Shown here piece by piece: positions 54,825 through 64,000 of a stretch of DNA of 64,000 nucleotides (position 1 is the stretch's first letter; each line of letters starts with the position of its first letter). Location: the NCBI GenBank assembly GCA_024707385.1, contig JANPZW010000010.1, positions 1-64,000 on the forward strand, read 5' to 3'. The notes beneath the pieces are model-generated. The model made no database searches and was not told the origin of the DNA. It was given only the letters and a program-made list of their open reading frames with translations. The DNA comes from Cellvibrionaceae bacterium (GTDB taxonomy: Bacteria > Pseudomonadota > Gammaproteobacteria > Pseudomonadales > Cellvibrionaceae). The position numbers were made by a program, and so were the translations under genes.

Positions 54825-54850
54825 AAATAACTTTGTTGAAAGGATCGAGC

Positions 54851-56242
54851 TCAGGATTTGCCGGAAGCGCTTTGCGAGGATTTGTTGCGGGGAATACCCA
54901 GACGTTGGCGTCGCTCCCACAAGCATTTGCGGCTCACGCCGAGTTTGCGCGCAAGTTCGGTTTCGCTCATGGAATCCTGATGTTCCAGGACGAAGCGCTG
55001 GAAATAGTCCTCCAGCGAGAGATCTTCGTTGGGGTCGGAGTTGGAACGGCGGTGGCGGGTATCCTGAAGCGCGGGTTCGTCGTCATCGACTTTGACAAGA
55101 TCGAGGTCAATAGCCAAAAGGGAGTGGGAAATTTCCCGCTCGTCCTCACAGAGGATCACAGCCCGTTGAATGGCGTTCTCTAATTCGCGAATGTTGCCTG
55201 GCCAAGTGTAGGTGGTGATTGCCTGGATTGCTTCCGGCGACAGTACCAGCTGCGGTTTTTTCAGTTCGGTGCAGTAGCGCCGCACAAAGGTTTCCGCCAG
55301 CGCCAGTATGTCTTTACCGCGCTCACGCAGCGGCGGCAGCTTTAATTGAACGACGTTGATACGAAAATACAGGTCTTCGCGGAATTTGCCTTCGCGCGAC
55401 AGCTTGCCGAGATCCCGGTGGGTGGCAGCAACCAGGCGCACATCCACCTTGCGTGATTCCACCGAGCCAATTGGGCGAACCTCACCTTCCTGCAGTACCC
55501 GTAACAGCCGTGCTTGGGCCTCAAGCGGCAGTTCGCCTATCTCGTCCAGGAACAGCGTGCCGCCATCTGCGGCCGCCACCAGTCCCTCGCGGTTGCTGGC
55601 GGCGCCGGTGAAAGCGCCTTTTTCGTGGCCAAACAATTCAGCTTCGATCAGGGTGTCCGGGATGGCGGCGCAGTTGACTGAAATCAATGCCTTTTCGGCT
55701 CTGGGGCTCTCCCGGTGGAGGGCTTTGGCGACCAGTTCCTTACCGGTACCGGTTTCGCCGTTCACCAGAACGGTGGCATTGGTTGGGGCTACTTTGCGGA
55801 TTTTGGCGTAGAGCTCCTTCATCTGAGGGGAGGAGCCAATCATGCCGGTCAAGGCTTCTGTGCTGCCTTCGACCTTTGTCGCCGGTGCTGCTTTCTCCGC
55901 TTTGCTCAGCACGCGCTTCACAGCGGCGAGCATTTCGTCGTGATCGAAGGGTTTGGCGATGTAATCGACCGCACCCATGCGCATTGAGTCGACCGCGGAT
56001 CTGAGGCTTGCGTAGCTGGTCATGATCAAGACGGGAACTTCACCTGCGGCCTGAATCAGGTCGGTGCCCGGCGCGCCGGGCAGGCGCAGGTCGGAGACGA
56101 TGAGATCAAAAGAATCCAGGTTGAACTTGGTGGCCTCTTTGACTGAGGCGGCTTCCTTCACATCATACTTGTTGCGCATCAATAACTTGCGCAGCGCTGT
56201 TCGAATGATGACTTCATCTTCAACGATCAGGATTTTGCTCAT
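54851..56242 (-). CDS. cbrB: sigma-54-dependent two-component response regulator CbrB
   Basis: Receiver MSKILIVEDEVIIRTALRKLLMRNKYDV; AAA+ GETGTGKELVAKALHRESPRA and GAFTGA; Fis-type HTH; downstream of cbrA, upstream of pcnB. Confidence 0.92.
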   Translation of the reverse strand: MSKILIVEDEVIIRTALRKLLMRNKYDVKEAASVKEATKFNLDSFDLIVSDLRLPGAPGTDLIQAAGEVPVLIMTSYASLRSAVDSMRMGAVDYIAKPFDHDEMLAAVKRVLSKAEKAAPATKVEGSTEALTGMIGSSPQMKELYAKIRKVAPTNATVLVNGETGTGKELVAKALHRESPRAEKALISVNCAAIPDTLIEAELFGHEKGAFTGAASNREGLVAAADGGTLFLDEIGELPLEAQARLLRVLQEGEVRPIGSVESRKVDVRLVAATHRDLGKLSREGKFREDLYFRINVVQLKLPPLRERGKDILALAETFVRRYCTELKKPQLVLSPEAIQAITTYTWPGNIRELENAIQRAVILCEDEREISHSLLAIDLDLVKVDDDEPALQDTRHRRSNSDPNEDLSLEDYFQRFVLEHQDSMSETELARKLGVSRKCLWERRQRLGIPRNKSSQSASGKS

Positions 56243-56260
56243 AATTCTGTGTTACTTCGG

Positions 56261-59246
56261 TCAAAAAACCTTCTTAGTGTTACTCTTCGAATCAATGCTT
56301 GCAAGGTTTAAAGGTAACAGGATGACGAAGCGAGTCCCGGTGCCGCGCTCCCGGTCGACCGGAGACTCGATCTCAATGCTGCCTTTATGGTCTTCGACAA
56401 TGGTGTAAACCATTGCTAAGCCGAGGCCGGTACCTTCTCCCGGGTCTTTGGTGGTGAAAAAGGGTTCGAAGATGCGGTCGGCCACTTCTGCGGGAATGCC
56501 GCTGCCTTCGTCGGTAACTGTCAGACGCACGTAGTCCGCCAGCACACTACCTTCAACCAGAATTTCGCCCCCATCTTCGCTAGCATCGCGAGAGTTCGAT
56601 AGGAGGTTGACGAACACCTGGATCAGCCTCTGGCTGTCTGCTTCCAGCCGCAGATCCGCCGGCACTTGATTGACGAATCTCACCTGATTGCGCTCCTTCT
56701 GTAAGGAGAGCAGGTTGATGGCTTCCTGAACGCACTCCCGCGGGCTTACTTTCTGCAGCGTGTTATCTGCGCGTTGACCCGCGTGGGAGAAGCTCACCAG
56801 CGACTGGACAATACGTGTCACCCGTTCGGTGAGGGAGAGGATCTGGCTGCCGGTTTCCAGAATCTCCGGGTCTTCCGTATCGTATTTGAGGTTCTGCGCT
56901 AGGCAGGCAATGCCGGTTACCGGGTTGCCGATCTCGTGGGCGACGCCGGCGGCAAGGCGGCCGACCGATGCTAAGCGCTCGCTGTGCACTAGCTCCTGTT
57001 CCAACATCTGTAATTCGGTGACGTCCTCCAGAAGAATGACCTGGCCATCCACCTGATGTGCCATCGAAGATGGGATGGTGGCTTTGTGCAGGGTGATCCA
57101 ATGAGCCTGGTTGTTCAGCGTGATTTGGCGCTTGTAGAAGCGAGGCTCATTGGAATGCGCAAACTTGGTCAGCAGGCCGCCCCAGGGTTCCACGACATCT
57201 TCCAGGTGCGAGCCGGTCACTTGGTCGCTGGTGATGCCAGTGAGATCGGCCATGGCGCTGTTCCACATGAGAATTTCCATATCCGCGCCTATGGAGAAGG
57301 TCGCCAATGGCAGTTCTTCCAGGGTGCGGCGATGGTACAGGCGCAAGTTGTTGAGCTCCGCGGCGAGTCCGGTGAGTTGGTCGCGCACTTGGCCGAGGCG
57401 GCTTTCAATAAGGTTGATATCCGTGGCAACCGGTGATTCCGGCACCTTGTAGGGCACCAGCCGATCCATGATTTCACTCGCCATGGAAATACCGATCAGG
57501 CTGGAAAGATTGGCCTCGATCTCGTCGCGCAGCCGTCGCAGAGCGTAAGGCCGGCTCTCGTTCAATGTCATACCCAGGCGGTGCAGCGCACGTTGGACCT
57601 CGGTGTGCGCCGTCGAGCGGCCGATGCGCGTACTCAGGCGTTCAATGATTTCGCCGGGCGAACGTATGTCCAGCGCCAAGCGCACCGGGTGACTCAATTC
57701 ATCGTCCGAACATAGCTCGGCGCTGTAGCGCTCTTCATCGGACTGACGACTGAGGTAGGACACCACAAGAAATACCAGAGTGTTCAGGCCGAGGCTCCAC
57801 AAAGTGATGTAGCTCCATTCGTCGATGCCGATGGGAATGGGGGTATCCCAGAACGGCAGCGTTGCGCTGGTCCAGCCTTGCACCATCGGCAGCATCAAGC
57901 CGAAGAACCAAATGTTACTTCCTACCATGAGCCCCGCGATAAAGCCGCGCCGATTGCCGCGCGGCCAGTGGGCAACGGCCATCACCCCCGGCAGCAACTG
58001 CAGGGTGGCGATAAAGGCGGCGAGCGCGAGTTCGGTGAGATTGAAGCGGTTGTTGAGCGCCAGATAGAACAAGTAGCCCGCGAGCAACACCACTGCAATC
58101 AACGCCCGACGCATCCAGATCAATTGGCCGTAGACATCGCGTTTGACGCGAAAGTGAATGATGGGCAACAGCCAGTGGTTGAGGATCATGGTCGCCAAGG
58201 CGAGTGTTATGGCAATCATTGCGCCCGTAGCGGCGGAAAGTCCGCCCACAAAGGCGATGATGGCGAAGGTGCCGCTGCCGGCCGCCATTGGGACTGAGAG
58301 CGGGAAATACTGCGCCGGGCCATCGAGGTTCATGGCGATGCCGCCCCACAGGATCGGAAATATCGGCAGGGCCATCACCAGCAGAAACAGGGGGAATGCC
58401 CAGGTAACCGTGCGGTGTGTGCTTCACCGGGTTTTCCACTACCGTCATATGAAAGATGTGCGGCATAGAGACAGCCGTGGCGATAAACACCAACAGCAGT
58501 GCGTGGTGGGAGGACTTGTCCGGGGGATTGTTCAGGGCGTCCAGATGTTCCGGGTGGGCCGCCAGCCAGCGGTCGAGGCCGGCCATGCCGCCAAATACTT
58601 CATAAATGACAAAAAAGCCGACCGCCAGAAGGCCGAATACTTTGACGAGTGATTCAAAGGCCATCACCGTCACCATGCCCTTGTGATGCTCCCGGTTGGA
58701 ACCGAAAAGCATGGCGAACAGGGCGATGGCGACGCAGTAGATCAGAGCCAATACCTGGCGCAGGCCGAATTCCGACAGGGTGGGGCTCAATGCATCGTGA
58801 TTGCCGCGGGTGAACAAGTCCATGGTGTCGGCCACGGCCTGAATCTGCAGGGTCAGCAGAGGTGCCATGGCCATCAGCATCACCAGGGTGACCATGCCGC
58901 CGACGGAGTGGCTGTGATAGCGGAATACCAGTAGATCCGCCATGGAGTTCACCTGGAAGCGCCTTGCCAGTTCCACCAATGGCTTAAGGGCATAGGATGC
59001 AAACAGGAAGAGCGTGCCTGTGCCTATGTAGTAGGCGAGTGCGCCGTAGCCAAAATCCTGCGCCAGATCCACCACGCCATAGAAGGCCCAGGCGCTGGCA
59101 AAGATACCCAGAGAAAAAATATACGTAAGCGGATGACTGACCACCTTGTCGGAAACCCAGCCGCGCTCAGTGCTGTAAGCAATGGCGAACAGGATCGCCA
59201 GATAGGTGGCGCTGATCAGCGCCACTTCAAGAAAACTAAGCGTCAT
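56261..59246 (-). CDS. cbrA: sensor kinase CbrA (SLC5-type transporter-like N-domain + PAS + HisKA/HATPase), apparent 2-nt indel near 58412-58420
   Basis: N-part [24 protein letters not shown]...[13 protein letters not shown]-part [22 protein letters not shown]...[29 protein letters not shown]...[35 protein letters not shown]. Confidence 0.93.
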
Positions 59247-59278
59247 TCAGAGTGCCAGTGAGGAAAATGGGAGGATGG

Positions 59279-59458
59279 CTACAAGGAATCATCGCGCCTA
59301 TCCCGTTTTTGCAGCAGATAGGCGCCTATGACAACGGCGATCCAGATAATGAAAGGCTTGTACCAGCCGTTGTGTGCGTCTGTGGCCCATTCCAGCAGCG
59401 CCGGCAGAAAAATGTAGGCGGCCAATAACAGGAGGATAAGCGGGCTCTGTCGATTCAT
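59279..59458 (-). CDS. cbrX: CbrX-like small membrane protein (59 aa)
   Basis: Hand translation: MNRQSPLILLLLAAYIFLPALLEWATDAHNGWYKPFIIWIAVVIGAYLLQKRDRRDDSL*; immediately upstream of cbrA; below the ORF-track length cutoff. Confidence 0.75.
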   Translation of the reverse strand: MNRQSPLILLLLAAYIFLPALLEWATDAHNGWYKPFIIWIAVVIGAYLLQKRDRRDDSL

Positions 59459-59856
59459 GTGCCGTACGCGGTCGATGGAATGGCGCGATGGTACTGAAAG
59501 GAGATTGCGGGAAGCAAACTTTCATGAACTTGGCGATGATCAGCCCGCAGGTTCGTTGAGAGGGGGTGGGGGTTGGAGTAGAATCGGCGCCCTGGATGAT
59601 GGCGCGAACAATAATTGCAGACCTTTGGCAGTAAGCCGTTCCTCAGGCAGTAGACCTTTCTTTTCTTATCCGAGTTATCAGCAGTCCGCGATGGGAGACA
59701 TTGCCCGCAGGCAACAGCATGCGGCGGTGGATTGGTGGTGGGTATTTTTTCACTGCTGACGTCAGCTTTGTGCATTAGAGTCGCGCGTCGAATTCGTCTT
59801 TCTATTTATTAATCCCTTCAGAACTTGGACCGATCATCACTCGGACGGAGCACCGT

Positions 59857-62800
59857 ATGAAAACTTTCCCTGGGTTGCTGGCAACTTGGCTCATTTTATT
59901 GGGACTGACCCTCAGCTCCGGCTGTTCCCAACGCAGTTCCGAAATCGAGGTGTCACGGCAACAGCCCGACAACTCCGCAATCGTCGATCTGGAGGAATTG
60001 ATCGATGATGATCGGGTGGGCACTCTCAAGCCGAGTGACAATGAGGAAAATCGGATCCAGGTAACGGCCGGCGGCCTGCAATTTGCCGACGCGAATTTGC
60101 TGGTGGGATTGAACGGGCAGGTGGAGAGTTCCTCCGGGGTGCCGGTCCGGTTGGTGCGCTGGACACAGATCGAAGGACCGCCCGTCACCATCCTCAATCC
60201 GCTGGAACCGCAAACGGCGATTTTGACGCCGGATGTAACAAGTCCCACCAAACTCGTATTTCGTTTGTACGGAGTCAACGTCAACGACTTCGCCAATTCC
60301 GATACCGCAACGGTGATGGTTCAGCCGCTGGCAAGCGCGGCGAAAGTGGTCAGCGTTGCCACCACCGAAACGGAAAATGCCATTCAATTTCTGATACGAC
60401 TGCAACGCCCCACGGCGGAGCCTTTTGTTCTTGCCTATCGCACATTGGATGGCACGGCAAAAAGCGGTGAAGACTATGAGGGAGTGGAATATCGACTGCT
60501 GGCTTTTCAGCGCAATGAAATTGAAAAAAATATCGAGATCCGGCTGCTCCAGGACGAGGAGCCTGAAGATGCCGAGTATTTTGAGCTGCAGGTATTCAAC
60601 CCGGATGAACCGGGCGGTATCAACATTCGCGGTATAGGCGTCATCACCGATCCCAGTTTTCGCGACCAGGGACCTTCATACCCAACCACCAAACCCGAGG
60701 TGATAACCGGTGAGGATGCGCCTCAAGTCGATCTGAACGGTTCTGCCGGATTGGTGCGCGTCAATCTTTTGTGGGATGAAATGGTGGAGGACCTCAATCT
60801 AGAGGTTACCGATCCCTGCGCGAATATTCTGGGCATTGATAATTCACCCGTGGAATGTCTGGGCGGTTTAGGACTTTTTGAGCGGCCGGAAGCCAATGGT
60901 TGGGAAAACGCTTTTTGGGCCGACTACGCGGCGCCAGGTGAATATACGGTTTGGGTTGAGCACGCCGGCGAATATCCAACCAATTACGAAGTCAGAATTT
61001 TTTCCGACAGCGAGCAAAAAGTTTTACGCGGCACCATCGCCAATAACAACCGCATTCCTGTGTGGACTTTCCTGCACGAAAGTGCCGCTAGCTCTTCATC
61101 AAGCAGTTCGTCTTCCAGCAGTTCTTCGTCAAGTAGTTCCTCTTCAAGTAGTTCGTCCTCCAGCGGAGATAGCTCATCTGCCTCATCCAGCAGTTCGAGT
61201 TCATCTAGCAGCTCGTCGTCGAGCTCTAGTTCTTCAAGCAGCTCAAGTTCAAGTTCTTCAAGCTCAAGCTCAAGCTCAAGCAGTTCGAGTTCCAGCAGCT
61301 CGTCGTCAAGTTCCAGCTCTTCGAGCAGCTCAAGTTCATCCTCGAGTTCTTCCAGTTCAAGCTCAAGCAGCTCAGCGTCGAGCTCCAGCTCTTCGAGCAG
61401 CTCAAGTTCATCCTCGAGTTCTTCCAGTTCAAGCTCAAGCAGCTCAGCGTCGAGCTCCAGTTCTTCGAGCAGTTCAAGTTCGTCATCTAGCGCATCAAGT
61501 TCTAGCAGCTCGTCCTCAAGTTCTAGTTCTTCCAGCTCGAGCTCCAGTAGTTCAAGCTCCAGCAGCTCGGCGTCGAGTTCCAGTTCTTCGAGTAGCTCAA
61601 GCTCGTCGTCTAGCTCATCAAGCTCCAGCTCTTCAAGTAGCAGTTCTTCCAGCTCGAGCTCCAGTAGTTCAAGCTCAAGCAGCGCAGCATCGAGTTCCAG
61701 TTCTTCGAGCAGTTCAAGTTCTTCATCAAGCTCTTCAAGCTCCAGCTCAAGTAGTTCGAGCTCCAGTTCATCGAGCAGCTCAAGTTCGTCATCCAGTTCA
61801 TCAAGTTCGAGTTCTTCGAGCAGTTCGAGCTCGTCTTCAAGTTCTTCGAGTTCCAGTAGTTCGAGTTCCTCCAGCAGCAGCTCAGGTTATTTACCTTTGG
61901 TGATCGAACTTCAGTCGTTTGATTTCCCGGAATTGCTCGAACCGGCTTTACCACTGACCGGATCTTTGAGCCTTGATCCGCAGCTTCCGTTGACGGATGT
62001 GGTGGCCAATCTCTTCAGTGGTGACGAGCTTGTTACCACTGCGCCCTTGTCATCACTGGATTCGTGGAGTGTGGAGGGCGGAGTCTATAGCGCGGTGCTG
62101 CCGTTGCCGCAGAACCTGGCGGATGGAGCCTATAACCTATCGCTCACTGCGTCCGATGGTGTGCGCACGGCGATAACTGAATCGCGCACATTTAATTACC
62201 GCACTCCGATTCCGTTGAGCATCACTCTCGAATCCCCGGAGAACGGGCAGATTTATTATTCGCCCGTTGGAATTTCCGGATATGTCACCGCGGATCGCAC
62301 GGTCAACCCGATTGTCCGCGCGTATGTGCAACGACTTGATGGTCAAGCGAATGAAGTGATTGAACTGCCGCTCCTTATTGAAGGGCAGTGGTTCGGAGCC
62401 ACGATCGACGAGCCCGGCTCTTATGAACTGACTGTCGAAGCTGTTGTGAATAACACTCGCGAGGCGGAAACTGTCCGCTTTGAATACGTCAGTGGTAACG
62501 GCGTTTATATGCCATTAGATGAAGCCATAAATGACGAATTAGCGGATCTTGAAGGGATTAATAATGCAGGAGCTTTGATAGGTTCGGCGCGAGAGCGTTT
62601 TGCTCCAGGTGTCGTTGATCAGGCAGTGAGATTTGCAGCTGAAAACTATGTGCAAATTGCCGATCACATCGAGACCGATCTCGACGAGAGTGATTTTTCC
62701 CTGTTTGTCTGGGTGAAAACGTCGCGCTCCGGAGTGATTCAATCGCTGTTGGAAAAGCGGCCGACAGAAGTGGTTTCTGCTCCCGGCTACACCTTGTATT

Positions 62801-64000
62801 TAAGTAGGGATGGCACACCGTCCTTCCAGATGACCACTATGGTTGCGACGGGAGCTATCAGCTGGAGCAATTTTGAGAGTCCACTTGATTCCCTGGGTTC
62901 ATCATTTGTAGCGGACGGGCTTTGGCACCACGTGGGAATAACCGTCGAGCGCAATGTGGCCGACGGTTTGAAATTGTATCTGGATGGTCGTGTGGTCGGA
63001 GAATTCGACCCCACCGCGCACACGTCGACTCTATCCAATGACGTTCCGCTTATGTTGGGGCACCATGTGACGTGGGCGGACAGCTATTTAGCAGGTAGCA
63101 TGGATGAGCTGTTGATCGTCAAACGCGCCTTGGCGGCAGAGGAAATTCAACAATTGATTGAGCGCGCTGCTATCAATCTGCCGCAGGAAGGAACCGTGTC
63201 TCTCACCAGTCCAACTCTAGGAACCTATAACGGCAGTGTCAGTATTGCCGGTTCCTACACCACCGAACCTGCCCTGACAGCGGTTGCGTTGGAAATAATT
63301 GACGAAGCGGAAACGCCGATTCCCATCTCTGTCGAAATAGATCCCAACACCGCGGCTGGCGAATTCAATATCGCGGCGGACTGCCGCATATTTTCTCCAG
63401 GCTCTCACACCATTCAAGCCCGTCTGACCGATAGTCTCGAACAGACACTTTTATCCCAGCCGGTTTCCTTTGATTTTCGCTTGCCGGAACCGAAGGTCGA
63501 ACTGGAAATGACCAGCAATGACAGCTCCGGGGTTTACTTCTACGGCCGCGCCGATTTCAGCGGTTGCCCTCTACCTGAGGGACAGGCGCCTCAGATTAGT
63601 GTGTCCGTTAATGAAAGATTGATTGATGTAGACGTAGTTAATGGGCAGTTGCCGGGTGATTTTGTTTTCGGCGTGAGTGCGCAGTGGTTGCAAGCCGGGG
63701 AAAACGTCATTCAGGTCGACGTGATTGATCCGCGCGATTCTGAAACGGTTGGCAGCGCGCGCATCGGCGTGGCTATCGAATCTCCGCTTGCTTTGACGAT
63801 CGTGAATCCCATTGTGGGAGCTACCCTGACAGGGCACGTCCAGGTTTACGGTTATTTCTCCAATGCCCGCGGCCCCATGACTTTGTACAGCGAGCTCGAT
63901 GGCAAGGCATTTATTGAAAATATTCCGGTCAACGACAATCAGACATTTACCTTTACCATTCCCGCGGAATTATTGCAGGCGACGGATTATCACGGTCTCT
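59857..64000 (+). CDS. large secreted lipoprotein with Calx-beta-like, LamG-like domains and ~265-residue poly-Ser linker; partial, runs off window end
   Basis: Single open frame from ATG 59857: MKTFPGLLATWLILLGLTLSSGCSQ (lipobox-like); Calx-beta-like FVLAYRTLDGTAKSGEDYEGVEY; poly-Ser 61090-61890; LamG-like HHVGITVERNVADGLKLYLDGRVVGEFD...LAGSMDELLIVKRALAAEEI. Confidence 0.85.
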   Translation, partial: MKTFPGLLATWLILLGLTLSSGCSQRSSEIEVSRQQPDNSAIVDLEELIDDDRVGTLKPSDNEENRIQVTAGGLQFADANLLVGLNGQVESSSGVPVRLVRWTQIEGPPVTILNPLEPQTAILTPDVTSPTKLVFRLYGVNVNDFANSDTATVMVQPLASAAKVVSVATTETENAIQFLIRLQRPTAEPFVLAYRTLDGTAKSGEDYEGVEYRLLAFQRNEIEKNIEIRLLQDEEPEDAEYFELQVFNPDEPGGINIRGIGVITDPSFRDQGPSYPTTKPEVITGEDAPQVDLNGSAGLVRVNLLWDEMVEDLNLEVTDPCANILGIDNSPVECLGGLGLFERPEANGWENAFWADYAAPGEYTVWVEHAGEYPTNYEVRIFSDSEQKVLRGTIANNNRIPVWTFLHESAASSSSSSSSSSSSSSSSSSSSSSSSSGDSSSASSSSSSSSSSSSSSSSSSSSSSSSSSSSSSSSSSSSSSSSSSSSSSSSSSSSSSSSSSSSSSSSASSSSSSSSSSSSSSSSSSSSSSSASSSSSSSSSSSSSSASSSSSSSSSSSSSSSSSSSSSSSSSASSSSSSSSSSSSSSSSSSSSSSSSSSSSSSSSSSSSSAASSSSSSSSSSSSSSSSSSSSSSSSSSSSSSSSSSSSSSSSSSSSSSSSSSSSSSSSSSSSSSSSSGYLPLVIELQSFDFPELLEPALPLTGSLSLDPQLPLTDVVANLFSGDELVTTAPLSSLDSWSVEGGVYSAVLPLPQNLADGAYNLSLTASDGVRTAITESRTFNYRTPIPLSITLESPENGQIYYSPVGISGYVTADRTVNPIVRAYVQRLDGQANEVIELPLLIEGQWFGATIDEPGSYELTVEAVVNNTREAETVRFEYVSGNGVYMPLDEAINDELADLEGINNAGALIGSARERFAPGVVDQAVRFAAENYVQIADHIETDLDESDFSLFVWVKTSRSGVIQSLLEKRPTEVVSAPGYTLYLSRDGTPSFQMTTMVATGAISWSNFESPLDSLGSSFVADGLWHHVGITVERNVADGLKLYLDGRVVGEFDPTAHTSTLSNDVPLMLGHHVTWADSYLAGSMDELLIVKRALAAEEIQQLIERAAINLPQEGTVSLTSPTLGTYNGSVSIAGSYTTEPALTAVALEIIDEAETPIPISVEIDPNTAAGEFNIAADCRIFSPGSHTIQARLTDSLEQTLLSQPVSFDFRLPEPKVELEMTSNDSSGVYFYGRADFSGCPLPEGQAPQISVSVNERLIDVDVVNGQLPGDFVFGVSAQWLQAGENVIQVDVIDPRDSETVGSARIGVAIESPLALTIVNPIVGATLTGHVQVYGYFSNARGPMTLYSELDGKAFIENIPVNDNQTFTFTIPAELLQATDYHGL
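61321..61464 (+). repeat. 72-bp tandem direct repeat within the poly-Ser coding segment
   Basis: TCGAGCAGCTCAAGTTCATCCTCGAGTTCTTCCAGTTCAAGCTCAAGCAGCTCAGCGTCGAGCTCCAGCTCT at 61321 recurs at 61393. Confidence 0.8.

Noticed and set aside
61090-61890. Repeat array considered as CRISPR or minisatellite locus
   Set aside because: No constant repeat/unique spacer structure; it is in-frame serine codons in a long ORF.
60878-61903. 341-aa Arg/Gln/Val/Ala-rich plus-strand ORF
   Set aside because: Out-of-frame reading of the poly-Ser tract; the in-frame 59857+ ORF explains the region with recognisable domains.
61226-61954. Minus-strand Ser/Asn/Leu/Lys-rich ORFs (61226-61486, 61610-61954)
   Set aside because: Antisense readings of AGC/TCN serine codon repeats, which contain few stops by composition.

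Overview
The window is a gammaproteobacterial chromosomal segment, probably from Cellvibrionaceae or a relative (inferred from the poly-serine-linker lipoprotein and Pseudomonas-like cbrAB-pcnB-folK synteny). It is mostly conserved housekeeping genes: fabB/fabA, galU, a phosphomannomutase, tRNA-fMet, queA-tgt-secD-secF, suhB, trmJ, an iscR-iscS-sufBCDS-A-T-E cluster, ndk-rlmN-pilW-rodZ-ispG-hisS-yfgM-bamB-der, rimP-nusA-infB-rbfA-truB-rpsO-pnp, bactofilin, ppc, panB, a deoxynucleoside kinase, folK, pcnB, cbrB, cbrA and a large poly-Ser lipoprotein. The most interesting region is the unannotated ~0.9 kb between cbrB and pcnB on the minus strand. It reads as two tandem CrcZ-like Hfq-decoy small RNAs. 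Each has a near-consensus sigma-54 promoter, an upstream TGTTAC-N17-GTAA(C/A) inverted repeat and many AANAANAA-type motifs. The first ends in a strong hairpin terminator and the second in a weaker one. A 59-codon CbrX-like ORF missing from the ORF track precedes cbrA. About ten genes, including essential nusA and infB, carry single apparent indels, often in homopolymers; this points to sequencing or assembly error rather than real pseudogenes. Other observations: an IscR type-1-like operator, an alphaproteobacteria-like SUF operon layout, no yajC between tgt and secD, a candidate rpsO leader with competing stems, an internally duplicated methyltransferase-like protein next to a bactofilin, and an initiator tRNA with an unusual U1:U72 mismatch. 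No CRISPR array, transposon or prophage was seen.
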